This document shows, one piece after another, positions 29,101 through 37,171 of a stretch of DNA of 52,917 nt. The position numbers and the translations under genes were made by a program. The notes beneath the pieces are model-generated. The model did no database searches and was not told where the DNA came from. It was given only the letters and a program-made list of their open reading frames with translations. The DNA lies in IMG/VR virus record IMGVR_UViG_3300009420_000011, positions 1-52,917 of that record, one strand, 5' to 3'. Numbering within the stretch: the first letter of the stretch is position 1; each line of letters opens with the position of its first letter. The DNA is from a virus.

Positions 29101-30752
29101 GCCATCCCTGATATAATTTGTCCTAGGGTTGCTCCAACTAAAGTATTAGTATATGTTAATGTAGCACCAGTCACTTGATCAGTCCATGTCCAATTATCAC
29201 CATACGCAGCATTATTAAGAGGTATACCTCCAATGTTGTTAGCGGTAAAACCAAATTGTTCAACTAGGAATGGAGTATTTCCAGCCATATTCAAATTTGG
29301 TGGTATTTTTATTCCAATAAAATTATTAGGTGCTAAGTCAGTTATTAAACTACATCCATCTTCTGGCATAAATTTAACACATGGATTTATGTTTAATTCT
29401 ATATCATCAATTCTACAAACATCATTCCATATATTTACATCGTATCGAGCATAGTAAACAGCCTCTCCAATGATATCAACAATCCTTGCATTTAGAGGTA
29501 AGAAATAATTTTTAAGTTTTTGTTTTAATGCAAATAACTTTATAAGAACTTCCTCATTACTAAATAAGAATGCTTCTTCTACAATAGGTATACCATCATC
29601 ATCAAAGCTTCCACTATCTCGAGTTATGTCATAAAATAAACCAAATTTAGAAGTCTTTTTATAAACTTTATTAGGTATCATTGTCGCATCACCCATTAAA
29701 GCAGTTTTAGGCTCTGTACTAAATAAATCTTCAATAGGAGTTTGCTTATATCGTATTCTCGATTCTTCAGCTTCGTTTTTTCCAAGATATTCATCGATAT
29801 TTAGCCAGTATTCTTTAAGAGTAACTTGGTCGTACCCAAACCATTTTAGTATGTTGATTAAAGCTTTGTATGAACCCGTGAAAGGAAATATATTATCCCA
29901 TTCTAATAATAGCTCCTTTCTTTTAGCATTTAATTTAATATAATCAGGTAAAATTTCATTAATATCCACATCATCAAAAATCTTAAAATCTGAATTATTT
30001 ATAGTTGATCCAAAATTTTCGATCATCGTTTCTAATCGATCATCTTCACCTTCAGTTTCTCCGTAAAATGTAATTTCTGCAAATACATGAGTTGCACCAA
30101 TACTAGTTACTCCAATTCCTGCAGTACAACCAAAGTTATTAGGACTAGGTCCAATTTCATATAAATAATTAGGATCTATTAGTTGTAAAGTCCTCGAATA
30201 CGAATCTTCATTCTTAGATTGCAATCCTACTCTGATAGACAACGCCTCAGCATTCCAAGTACTACCTGGCGATGTACCAACAGCTTGACCAGTACCACCG
30301 GTTAGGCCACCAACAGGAGGTATAACTGGACCAACTAAATCTAAAGCATTAGAATCTAATGTTATATCTAAGCTATCATGTTTAATTACAGTTGGTGTAG
30401 GTCCTGGATAATTTTCAATAGACCATAAAAATAATTCAGGAACGTTAGAGTATGTAGAACCAGCTTCAGTATCTTTCCACCTCGCGAGTATATTATTATA
30501 TGTAGCTCCTGGACACCAAGAAGATAAATTTAATTTCTTTGGGCTGTATAGATTACCTGCGTTCATAGGAACTGGAGTTTCAGCTTCCTGTAAAACGTAT
30601 AATGGTTCGTATTCAATTAGATCAGTAGAAACTTTATCTAAATAAATAGTACCTGTCCATTTATCAAGATCTTCGTTATATGTAAAGTTGCAGTTATCTC
30701 CAGCCTTATCAAAAAATCTCCACCATGAATAATTTTGTCTCTTTAAGCTCAT
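26136..30752 (-). CDS. Baseplate wedge protein, gp7/gpI-like, with PKD-like domains (1538 aa)
   Basis: This gene follows gp25, gp6 and an 85-aa gene, the position that holds the wedge partner of gp6 (T4 gp7, P2 gpI) in contractile-tail operons. The N-terminal part includes a helical segment (around GSYKALINILKWFGYDQVTLKEYW, ~290-315, and LIKLFALKQKLKNYFLPLNARIVD, ~410-435) that fits the gpI-type wedge domain. Two later segments look like PKD/immunoglobulin-like modules: around 855-925 (TGTYTVELRIYDSTGG) and at the C-terminus (KGSYTLELNVTDNNGN). Between them are Gly-Thr-Ala-rich islands. T4 gp7 is 1032 aa, so this protein is larger, apparently through inserted surface domains. The family assignment is by position and general features. 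Confidence 0.6.
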   Translation of the reverse strand: MSLKRQNYSWWRFFDKAGDNCNFTYNEDLDKWTGTIYLDKVSTDLIEYEPLYVLQEAETPVPMNAGNLYSPKKLNLSSWCPGATYNNILARWKDTEAGSTYSNVPELFLWSIENYPGPTPTVIKHDSLDITLDSNALDLVGPVIPPVGGLTGGTGQAVGTSPGSTWNAEALSIRVGLQSKNEDSYSRTLQLIDPNYLYEIGPSPNNFGCTAGIGVTSIGATHVFAEITFYGETEGEDDRLETMIENFGSTINNSDFKIFDDVDINEILPDYIKLNAKRKELLLEWDNIFPFTGSYKALINILKWFGYDQVTLKEYWLNIDEYLGKNEAEESRIRYKQTPIEDLFSTEPKTALMGDATMIPNKVYKKTSKFGLFYDITRDSGSFDDDGIPIVEEAFLFSNEEVLIKLFALKQKLKNYFLPLNARIVDIIGEAVYYARYDVNIWNDVCRIDDIELNINPCVKFMPEDGCSLITDLAPNNFIGIKIPPNLNMAGNTPFLVEQFGFTANNIGGIPLNNAAYGDNWTWTDQVTGATLTYTNTLVGATLGQIISGMADLWNSQTIEPFSSFQAMTGATGTDEWGVIVSWPGGTASTNGPTATMNIGTYEWLTVTQTSIVGPTGGSGLGPIVGGAPTGALSFWTVSASPGATNVGGTHGLPAFGSVPPAYPIIWHLLGDGPLAQYSSAFMGWFGNSNRSIYDLPDDPCAPIAAPFVLENCSFELNWEDAKVTYNQVDWVPTLAGPTQYLNFSGYDYTYIESSYPLGSTNSYGQTSTVSEGSVFDPPNFGNSGWPFYNTGTYTWGPYLPGCTFGCGPTPGSPYNWNGGPTMNFGMTSSILGPTATFTPWNNPVVYNWNNIGNGNFYELEWIITHDTSDYTVESGLLSLEDGNQFPILLDLTGTYTVELRIYDSTGGFSRWIEKAALCVNTKDLDFIGHYRSRVCDYQWDTKTITRQSDIVPAPPKPNLPTYEMYNSTWNLPVQENEQMSMQDLTYNDLDRIEFYQTQNDPANQGYCDSIATLPLIPGTEPSSGLNDLDAYKWNLIEDTATWAEMCHLWWDITGPKITQISLSGGPGLIPWDLGPNIALNYYDNYIILVDESIYKTPNSVNSFVRTVPNINQIIANTNSTYGDYIINMDPLGDGYPTNVYQYQGGGLGVIGGTSWVKVDVTGEIDWIGIQDPSFGGTLTTPILQIKEVVRQINMELETNPGYTAHPLFDKYITYYEEEYQDPLNPLVPYIRFVSKKQSTNKKHKLQIFSANTSSNPMTGILLVDQSTNAADYELYSYISKNFGDMGDIPVTFEIFAVGASGGVITIPGPSTWLDNYGNEVNGITGWNYGFTATGISALYTALTNVSQGLNISGTGASGVTGPILNYGFNMVYGASGYTGGTGPTAQPPSGLVPIKIQASIDYFSSYDDQCVSFTASGVTGATSWVLGGTSGIAGTMCGRSITSNSTWNTLRIHKYTSEFPILTQIQFNYSLSPMEGKTYPSWTLIKENDNNWENIYYNNPYFSYLFTQKGSYTLELNVTDNNGNSKTKTKKEFIKII

Positions 30753-30756
30753 TATA

Positions 30757-31014
30757 TTAGTTTATATTCTTATCATTTTTAGGAACTGTGAAATTAAAAT
30801 ATGTTCTAATTACTTTAACCGCATCTATTTGCTCTACAACAACATCATTAACATAAGATAAAAATTTTCTTATTGGTTCGTTACTTTGAAATCTTGGCAT
30901 CATAGTCCTTTTCACTATGATATCTTCTTGATGATAGTCGAATCCTTTATGGAGACGTTTAACACCAAACTCTAAAGCCTTGCTATATAAATTCTTAGGA
31001 TTTTTTTCTTTCAT
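30757..31014 (-). CDS. Small hypothetical protein between gp6 and the gp7-like gene
   Basis: This is an 85-aa basic protein (MKEKNPKNLYSKALEFGVKR...) with no recognised motif. Its first 20 bases overlap the end of the gp6 gene and it ends 4 bp before the gp7-like start, so it is translationally coupled into the baseplate-wedge cluster. A small wedge-assembly factor or minor baseplate component is possible. Confidence 0.6.
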   Translation of the reverse strand: MKEKNPKNLYSKALEFGVKRLHKGFDYHQEDIIVKRTMMPRFQSNEPIRKFLSYVNDVVVEQIDAVKVIRTYFNFTVPKNDKNIN

Positions 31015-32836
31015 TACTCATTAAGATGTTTTTATTTTGTGTCATAATTTGTTGAGAAAGATTCTCAGGAATTATTTCATCGATCATGATATTAACTGAT
31101 GCTATATTGTTATTTTTAATATCTGTATTTATGTATACTCCATTGTGGTCGGTCCATCCACCTCGTATAATAGGCATTTCATTAAGTCCTATTTCAATGT
31201 CTCCAAATTTATCTAAACCTAATTGAGGATTCTCTATAACGGTTCCGTTAGGTTCTGCGGTAGTAACAGCACTTCGTTGCAGCATAACTTTAGTAGTTAT
31301 TGGAGTTCTGATAGACCTGATTGCATCTATTTCGTAAGTAGTCTTATAATAATATCCATTAATTAATGCCTCTTCGTTTACTTGTGAAATAAATTCTATA
31401 TTCACTGAATCAATACCACTAACCGTTTCTAATAAAGCAACTATATCAGATTTAGGAATTTTATCTCTACGTTGAACATTAATAAAGTATGATGCTAATA
31501 ATGCAAGAATATCACTACGTAAACTATCAGTATCTACTCCAGAAAAGATTCTTAAAGAAACATTTAACTCGTATCTTGTAATTATAGGATCAACTACACT
31601 CAATTCAGTAGAAACAACCTGTCTTCCGCTTTTTTGTATGTATGTTATTAATGCTTTCTTTTCATCTTGTGATAAAACAAAATTAGATTCTGCCGTGGTA
31701 TAATAATCAGTATCTAACGATAATTTACTTTGAACGTTTGGTACTAAAAATAAATAAACTACATTGTCATCATCTAGATATTCATCGTCATACGTATTAT
31801 ATGCATTAACATAAGAAAAATCGAATCTAGATAAAAACGCTATATAATTATCTGAATTAGCAAGAACTAAAGCTCTAGAAGTTCTTGGGGCAATTAATCT
31901 AGTTAAATCTAAACTTTCTTCCGGAGAACCTAAAACTAACGGTGCTGCTACACTTACATTAAAAACTTCGTTAAGATCAACTTCTTCTCCTATATTACTA
32001 GAACCTTTATCCATAAATTTCCAAGTTAATATATCAGAATTTGCGTAAAGATTTCCTCGAATACCTGCTGTTGTAATATATTCAACAGTTATATTTGATC
32101 CGTTAGTAGGAACGTATCCAAAATCTTCGTTACCAAAATAAACATCTATTCCATCGTTAATTCCGGTTTTTAATATGCATGATTTTTCATCTTTAGTCAT
32201 ATCGTAAAGCGAATCTACAATTCCATATTGTTCACCATTAACAAATACAAAAACATTATCTTGTTCTATTGATTTTGGAGAATTGAAATTATAACTCTGT
32301 AAATTAGAACCATTTGCAATAACGGTTTGTTCTTCTACTTCACCTTGAATAACTCTAAAATAAAATATGTCATTAACTGTCAAATCAATTTTTATTTTCC
32401 CTTGAACATTATCTACCTTAACAAGATAAGTTAACCCTGTGTTTTCATTCATTATACGAGTATTATTAGTAACGAATAAATAAGGAATTCCTAATTCTCC
32501 TTGGGCACCTGTTTTTATATTCATTGCAAACGTACCTCTTGCGCTGATAGCCCTAGTTGGATTATGTCCAGCTAATCTAGCTAATCCGTATACTGATCGC
32601 TCCTTAAACGCAGTAAATATATTTAATTCTACGATCGCATCTTCTATATAATAGAAAACCATTTGAGTTAAATTCTGTAATACAGAAAGTATTTGACCAA
32701 ACGGAGATGCTGGCGTAAACGTTGCCTTAGCCTTCTGATAAGTCCTAACTAAGTAATCTTGAGTTTGATTAACTAAGTCGCTAAATCTAATTTTACTTTT
32801 TTCGAGAAAATTATTATTTGTATTTCCTAATGCCAT
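30995..32836 (-). CDS. Baseplate wedge protein gp6 (baseplate J-like)
   Basis: This 613-aa protein corresponds to T4 gp6 (660 aa) and the baseplate J family, which dimerise into the iris-like ring of the baseplate. Recognisable features are the helical N-terminus with 'FGQILSVLQNLTQMVFYYIEDAIVE' (about 46-70); the loop 'KERSVYGLARLAGHNPTRAISARG' (about 77-100), the conserved J-domain start where the chain enters a beta domain; the central insertion; and a C-terminal alpha/beta region with the 'RRDKIPKSDIVALLETVSGIDSVNIEFIS' signature (about 455-485). Its position next to gp25 and upstream of the gp7-like gene matches the conserved wedge order of contractile tails. Confidence 0.85.
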   Translation of the reverse strand: MALGNTNNNFLEKSKIRFSDLVNQTQDYLVRTYQKAKATFTPASPFGQILSVLQNLTQMVFYYIEDAIVELNIFTAFKERSVYGLARLAGHNPTRAISARGTFAMNIKTGAQGELGIPYLFVTNNTRIMNENTGLTYLVKVDNVQGKIKIDLTVNDIFYFRVIQGEVEEQTVIANGSNLQSYNFNSPKSIEQDNVFVFVNGEQYGIVDSLYDMTKDEKSCILKTGINDGIDVYFGNEDFGYVPTNGSNITVEYITTAGIRGNLYANSDILTWKFMDKGSSNIGEEVDLNEVFNVSVAAPLVLGSPEESLDLTRLIAPRTSRALVLANSDNYIAFLSRFDFSYVNAYNTYDDEYLDDDNVVYLFLVPNVQSKLSLDTDYYTTAESNFVLSQDEKKALITYIQKSGRQVVSTELSVVDPIITRYELNVSLRIFSGVDTDSLRSDILALLASYFINVQRRDKIPKSDIVALLETVSGIDSVNIEFISQVNEEALINGYYYKTTYEIDAIRSIRTPITTKVMLQRSAVTTAEPNGTVIENPQLGLDKFGDIEIGLNEMPIIRGGWTDHNGVYINTDIKNNNIASVNIMIDEIIPENLSQQIMTQNKNILMSNERKKS

Positions 32837-32852
32837 TTAATGTTTTATGTTT

Positions 32853-33215
32853 TTATCCTACTATAACTGAAAACTTATCAGTTCCATTTATTTCTATTGA
32901 TACTTGTGCAATATCTTTAACAGTACCCTTAAAAAACTCGACATCGACTACGTAAGAAAAGTATTTACCTAATGTACAATATGTGTTTATTTGTTGAGTG
33001 ACTGCCGCCTTCAAAGCAGAAGACGATAAACTAAACGACCATATATACTCATCTAAACTTGCACCAAAATCTATATTACCCAAAACCATAGTTTTTGAGG
33101 TAAATAGACAGTTTTCTATTTGCTGTTTGAATAATTCTAAGCTGTTCTCCATTTCTAATTGCCCAACTATGTAATTGGGGTCTTGTGGATTTCTTGCATA
33201 AAGATCGTTTAACAT
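32853..33215 (-). CDS. Baseplate wedge protein gp25
   Basis: This 120-aa protein (T4 gp25 is 132 aa) belongs to the gp25/lysozyme-like wedge family that nucleates sheath assembly in contractile tails. The middle of the sequence shows the typical helix-loop: 'LFKQQIENCLFTSKTMVLGNIDFGASLDEYIW' (about 29-60), where the loop N-I-D-F-G corresponds to the conserved R/I-x-x-F-G region of gp25. The C-terminal strands (VDVEFFKGTVKDIAQVSIEI) match the final beta hairpin. The gene is directly upstream of gp6, as in other contractile systems. Confidence 0.82.
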   Translation of the reverse strand: MLNDLYARNPQDPNYIVGQLEMENSLELFKQQIENCLFTSKTMVLGNIDFGASLDEYIWSFSLSSSALKAAVTQQINTYCTLGKYFSYVVDVEFFKGTVKDIAQVSIEINGTDKFSVIVG

Positions 33216-33311
33216 TTGTTTTCTGGTAAGAGTATTATACTCATTTTATTTTTTTAATTTCATCTACCACAACGATAGATTCACATATTATCATAATATA
33301 TTTATCCTTTA
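33216..33311 (-). other. 96-bp gap before gp25
   Basis: This AT-rich gap lies between the 270-aa gene and gp25. On the minus strand it contains GATAAATA (one base from the T4 late-promoter octamer) at 33299-33306, two micro-ORFs of 17 and 11 codons, and a short hairpin GAGTA-TTA-TACTC near 33229-33241. None of these is convincing alone. Confidence 0.25.
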
Positions 33312-34124
33312 CTATTTATTATCATTTCCGGATGTGAAGAACCAATCCATTCCTTCGTCTGTTTTTATTTCTTCTTCAATTTTTTCTACTGCATTTTGAC
33401 CTTCTTCTCTAAGTAAATCATAATTTATAGTCACACCTCCAGGTAAATTAAATGCAAATGTACCAAGAACTCTAGATAATTGAGTTTTTGCTTTTGCACA
33501 AACATATCTAAAAAAGATTTCATCTTTCATTAAATAACCTACTGGCAATTCTTCATATACTGTTATAACTACATCGTTTTGTGGCTTTTCTCCTAAGAAA
33601 ACTAATTCCTTAGAGTTAGTATTAAAATTATAACTAATTGGATGGAATAAAACATGACTTGCCAAATCTATCCAATACTGGTATATGGTTGCATACATTA
33701 ATGCTTCCGTAGAACCATCTATTGTATAAATATCCTTAAATAAAACTTTCTCTAATGAAAAGTCAGGCATACTTTGCATAGGATCATATAAACTAAATCC
33801 ATCTTTAACTTGCCTAACAGCAATGATAGAGTAAATGCAATCCGGCATTTTAATAGTTCCATATTGAGAGTATGTAGGTATCTTTTCAAAGTTATCTGCA
33901 GGTATTACATAATATCTTTCCTGTACAGAATACTCATACTTTTTGTAAAACCATTTAGCAGCATATTTAATAATACGCTTAAGTTCAGTAACCGGTACAC
34001 TAAATGGTAATGCACAAGATACTGTTAGCTCTTGTTGAACTTCTGCTAAAAATTCATCCTGAGCTAATTGGTTTTCTGGAATTTGTCCATTATATACATT
34101 TTTGAAATGATCAGTTTTTCCCAT
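33312..34124 (-). CDS. Structural protein, connector/neck-like candidate (270 aa)
   Basis: This 270-aa protein combines a helical N-terminus (VPVTELKRIIKYAAKWFYKK, about 43-62), a beta-rich middle and a helical C-terminus (about 205-265, 'RVLGTFAFNLPGGVTINYDLLREEG...EKIEEEIKTDE'). This order, with a conserved L-P-G-G turn before the last helix, is seen in small connector and head-completion proteins of tailed phages. T4 gp14 (256 aa) and gp15 (272 aa) have similar length. No catalytic residues are visible. Its position between the amidoligase-like gene and gp25 suits a neck, tail-terminator or minor baseplate protein. The family is not established. Confidence 0.55.
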   Translation of the reverse strand: MGKTDHFKNVYNGQIPENQLAQDEFLAEVQQELTVSCALPFSVPVTELKRIIKYAAKWFYKKYEYSVQERYYVIPADNFEKIPTYSQYGTIKMPDCIYSIIAVRQVKDGFSLYDPMQSMPDFSLEKVLFKDIYTIDGSTEALMYATIYQYWIDLASHVLFHPISYNFNTNSKELVFLGEKPQNDVVITVYEELPVGYLMKDEIFFRYVCAKAKTQLSRVLGTFAFNLPGGVTINYDLLREEGQNAVEKIEEEIKTDEGMDWFFTSGNDNK

Positions 34125-34135
34125 TTTGCGTTTCT

Positions 34136-35434
34136 TTATTTATTATAGATTTTTGTATAATCTATTAGTTCCGTTTGTTTTGATACTTGCGAATGAATTC
34201 CAAGTCTACCACTAGCAATTTTGCCACCTTTTATAATTCCTTCAATAGTTGATAATTTTCCTGTTATATATGTATTCTCTATTTCGCTTGTTCTATTTAT
34301 ATATGTATCTCTAAGTCTAGAATTTTTAACTTTACAAAACCTATATAAATTACATTCACTTAACGATGAATTATTTATTCTGCATTCAAAGAAAGAACAT
34401 TTTTCTGCATATTGAATAACCAAATCACAATTGATAAATTCCCATTCGTGTATTGTATAAATGTTTGCTATAACATTTTCAATTTGTATTCTAGACATTG
34501 CACTGTCATAATTTATAGAACCTTCAGTAATATCAGATGAAGCCAATAGGTCAAAAATTTGATCTCTAAATTTAGCATATTTAGACTTAATAATCTGTGG
34601 ATTTGTATCTAGATCTACAGTTAATTTAATTTTAGGATATGCTTCAGCAAAATGCTCATATGAATCATAACCCTTTAGTATACGATCGCTGCTTTTAATT
34701 ATTTTCTTAAGATCCGCTTTATTTTTATCTGTATAATTAGGCATAAATAAACATTTAGATAAAAAACCATTGTATATACCTATAAGATCTAATGCTTCTA
34801 CAATTTTATATTCATAATCTTTACCGCCAATATATCTAAATTCTACGAATCCATCTTTAACGCGATTAAATAATACTCCGAAGAATTCCATATTTGGTAA
34901 AATATAGTTAAAATCTTGTACATTTACATTTTCAGATCGATAAAATTTATTTTGCGGCAATATATTTTTAATAGATTTGACATATAAAGAATCCTTTTGG
35001 CTAGGAAAAAACTTCCACATCATATCTTCATTAAATTCTAAAATAAATTTAAGAATATCTAATTTCTTAATACTGATAGGGATCAAAGCTTCGTTATACG
35101 AATAATCTACCTTGGCAATACAAGTCTCATCCGTATAACAATACTCTTTAATTAACGAAAAGGCCTTAATAACCGTTTGTCTAGATTCAGAATATGGCAT
35201 AGGAGCTGATATAAAAGAAAATCTTTCGCTTCCTAGGCTATAAGATTCTTTTATATAAAATTTTCCATTTTCTGGGGTAAATTCATCGGTCGTTATTACG
35301 ATTACTGGAGTCTTTAGTACAGAAGAAAATTTCTCAGCAACCTTCTTTATACTAAATTTACAAAAGAAATCTAATTCTAAACCAATGTATGATGCTATCG
35401 CAAGCCTTTTGTCAGAATAAGCATTAAAGTCCAT
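34136..35434 (-). CDS. Amidoligase-like protein with C-terminal beta-helix repeats (432 aa)
   Basis: The N-terminal two thirds resembles the amidoligase (ATP-dependent COOH-NH2 ligase) family in three places: Y-I-G-L-E-L-D at 17-22 (the family's 'G.E.E' strand), S-A-P-M-P-Y at 76-81 (its 'SPP.' loop) and E-F-R-Y-I-G-G-K at 198-205 (its 'FR...g' strand). The usual H-x-H motif is not seen, so activity is uncertain. The C-terminal ~100 residues (about 330-415) contain short repeats such as FINCDLVIQYAEKCSFFECRI that look like a pentapeptide or right-handed beta-helix. The gene lies inside the baseplate operon between the S1-like gene and a structural gene. It could modify a virion or host peptide; a purely structural role is the alternative. 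Confidence 0.4.
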   Translation of the reverse strand: MDFNAYSDKRLAIASYIGLELDFFCKFSIKKVAEKFSSVLKTPVIVITTDEFTPENGKFYIKESYSLGSERFSFISAPMPYSESRQTVIKAFSLIKEYCYTDETCIAKVDYSYNEALIPISIKKLDILKFILEFNEDMMWKFFPSQKDSLYVKSIKNILPQNKFYRSENVNVQDFNYILPNMEFFGVLFNRVKDGFVEFRYIGGKDYEYKIVEALDLIGIYNGFLSKCLFMPNYTDKNKADLKKIIKSSDRILKGYDSYEHFAEAYPKIKLTVDLDTNPQIIKSKYAKFRDQIFDLLASSDITEGSINYDSAMSRIQIENVIANIYTIHEWEFINCDLVIQYAEKCSFFECRINNSSLSECNLYRFCKVKNSRLRDTYINRTSEIENTYITGKLSTIEGIIKGGKIASGRLGIHSQVSKQTELIDYTKIYNK

Positions 35435-35449
35435 ATATGAGGATATTTT

Positions 35450-35457
35450 TATTTATA
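35450..35457 (-). promoter_or_regulatory. T4-late-promoter-like TATAAATA
   Basis: An exact TATAAATA on the minus strand, 16-23 bases upstream of the amidoligase-like gene, in the short gap after the S1-like gene. The leader would be very short, so this could also be just an A/T-rich translation-initiation region. Confidence 0.3.
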
Positions 35458-35465
35458 TATTCCCG

Positions 35466-36641
35466 CTATATTTTGAAGAACACCTTTTTAGATTCAGGTT
35501 CAATTTTTATCAAATTTAGGGTAATATCTTCGCCTTCTTCTAATCCGTCTATATCAATAAATTCAGGAATATCAGAGACATGTAATAAACCAACAATTTT
35601 AGGTTCTAACTCAATAAATAAACCATATTTAGTTTTCTTTCTAATTTTACCTGTTACCTCAGACGGTATATTATATTTCTCTAGAACATCGTTCCAAGGA
35701 TCCATAACCGGAATAAACTCCTTCTGTGTTAAAATTATTCTATCGTTAGATGCTAATTCCTTAACGGTAAAGTCGATTTCATCTCCAGGAGTCAAAGTTC
35801 TATTATTAAATTTATGTAAATCCTCTTCATCTAAATCAGATTTATGTATTAAACCAGTAAGACATTTATTAAATTCGACAAATACTCCGAATCTAGTAGT
35901 TCCTGTTACAAATCCACCAAATGCATCACCAGGATCAATGGCATCTAATGCCTGTGGAATTAATGCTCTTAAATAATCTCTATGAGAAACTACAATATAA
36001 TCTTTTTCTTTTGAATAGTTTATAGGACATACATAAATAGATGTATCTAAAAGTTCTTCGAAATTTACTAATTTATTTACACCACCTAACGAACCTGGCA
36101 TAAAGCATCTAACTCCTTCAATATCTAAAAAGTATCCACCATGAATAAGTTCCTTTACATATGCTAGATACGCGGTTGGTTGTCCTATTGAATCGAAAAT
36201 TTCTCTATATTTTACATGTTTGATTGCTTCGCTGTAAGAAACCTCTAACTCACCAGAACGATGAAGATTAGATCGTTTAATTATAACATCAATTTCAGCA
36301 TTTACGCTAAAACTTTCTATGTATTCTGGTTTTTCTTTGTGTAAATCTAATAGAGCAGATTCTCTCCAACCGATATCCACGTATGCATATCTATTACCTA
36401 TTGAATCTATAGTACCTTTAACTAAATGTCCTTCATTTGGTATTAGTAACTCTTTAGTAGTGTCGTTTATTAAATCGTAAAGGTGTTGAGCGTTTGGCTC
36501 GTGTGAAAAAACTTTATCTTTATCGTTTTTTACTTTGATCTTTTTGTTGTGTTTTCTTTTGCTTCTATCGGTAGCTTCGTAAGCTTCCCAATCAAAATCT
36601 GCTAAAGGTTGGATATGTGCAGTGTAGGAATTATTTGACAT
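35466..36641 (-). CDS. Ribosomal protein S1-like protein with four S1 domains
   Basis: This 391-aa RNA-binding protein has a basic N-terminus (RSKRKHNKKIKVK, ~26-38) followed by four S1/OB-fold repeats: about 68-136, 153-220, 237-306 and 325-391. Repeats 3 and 4 carry the clearest signatures, 'GGFVTGTTRFGVFVEF..CLTGLIHKSDL' and 'TGKIRKKTKYGLFIEL..IVGLLHVSDI'; repeat 1 has 'VKGTIDSIGNRYAYVDIG'. Bacterial S1 usually has four to six repeats and delivers mRNA to the 30S subunit. In Bacteroidota, where Shine-Dalgarno sites are rarely used, S1 is thought to matter especially. A phage copy could favour its own A-rich leaders. Its position inside the baseplate operon is unexpected and suggests late expression. 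Confidence 0.88.
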   Translation of the reverse strand: MSNNSYTAHIQPLADFDWEAYEATDRSKRKHNKKIKVKNDKDKVFSHEPNAQHLYDLINDTTKELLIPNEGHLVKGTIDSIGNRYAYVDIGWRESALLDLHKEKPEYIESFSVNAEIDVIIKRSNLHRSGELEVSYSEAIKHVKYREIFDSIGQPTAYLAYVKELIHGGYFLDIEGVRCFMPGSLGGVNKLVNFEELLDTSIYVCPINYSKEKDYIVVSHRDYLRALIPQALDAIDPGDAFGGFVTGTTRFGVFVEFNKCLTGLIHKSDLDEEDLHKFNNRTLTPGDEIDFTVKELASNDRIILTQKEFIPVMDPWNDVLEKYNIPSEVTGKIRKKTKYGLFIELEPKIVGLLHVSDIPEFIDIDGLEEGEDITLNLIKIEPESKKVFFKI

Positions 36642-36703
36642 TCAATTTATTTTAAGGGTTATTGTAATAATATAATCTATATATCTAAGTTTTCTGTTTG
36701 TAT

Positions 36704-37138
36704 TTAGATGACTATTCCTGTTCCAACACCTGGAGCAGTAGTAGCTTGTGCAGTAGCTGAACCGACGGTAGGTATTCCTGGTGCAACGGTTGTTTGAACT
36801 AATCCAGTTCGTATATAAGCATCTATATTTAATACTAATACTGGTGTAAGTTTTGCAGCAAATACCATTCCAAATAAATCAGCAGCCTTTTCCATATCTA
36901 TTGTTTCATATCCTTCCTGTTCATTGTTATTAACTATATTAGCAATAGGATTAGCTATACCTTTTGAACAATCAACTGCAACGTTAATATCAGGCAATCC
37001 TAACGGTTGTTCTAGTTTTATATCTTTCTCTTTATCGGTTGGATCCATACCTCGTTGATATAAGTAAATAGATTCTCTTGCTGCTTCATTTATCGCATCA
37101 AATAAAGTTGGAAATAAGGTTAATGGTACTAAAGGCAT
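36704..37138 (-). CDS. Hypothetical virion-associated protein (144 aa)
   Basis: This protein has a helical N-terminal part (FPTLFDAINEAARESIYLYQRG, about 9-30), a middle with a helix around AADLFGMVFAAKLTPVLVLNI (85-105), and a low-complexity Ala/Thr/Gly/Pro-rich end (TAQATTAPGVGTGIVI). It is unrecognised. It follows the spike gene and precedes the S1-like gene in the hub block, so it could be a small spike- or hub-associated component. No PAAR-type metal-binding motif is present. Confidence 0.55.
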   Translation of the reverse strand: MPLVPLTLFPTLFDAINEAARESIYLYQRGMDPTDKEKDIKLEQPLGLPDINVAVDCSKGIANPIANIVNNNEQEGYETIDMEKAADLFGMVFAAKLTPVLVLNIDAYIRTGLVQTTVAPGIPTVGSATAQATTAPGVGTGIVI

Positions 37139-37171
37139 ATTTTTTGTTTTTAATTTATATTATATATTTGC

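Noticed and set aside
14021-29990. Further TATAAATA octamers inside coding regions
   Set aside because: Several chance matches are expected in AT-rich DNA of this length; only intergenic ones with sensible spacing were kept.
33229-33241. Hairpin GAGTA-TTA-TACTC with T-rich flank as a terminator
   Set aside because: The stem is only 5 bp and the T-rich tail lies on the plus-strand side, where no gene is transcribed.
33216-33311. Two micro-ORFs (17 and 11 codons) chained by ATGA overlaps before gp25
   Set aside because: They are too short to support, with no family or conservation evidence; AT-rich DNA yields such chains by chance.
35437-35976. Plus-strand 179-aa frame opposite the S1-like gene
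   Set aside because: The minus-strand frame has four clear S1 repeats; the plus frame has no domain.
36704-37138. 144-aa protein as a PAAR spike tip
   Set aside because: No PAAR repeats or His/Cys metal ligands are visible.
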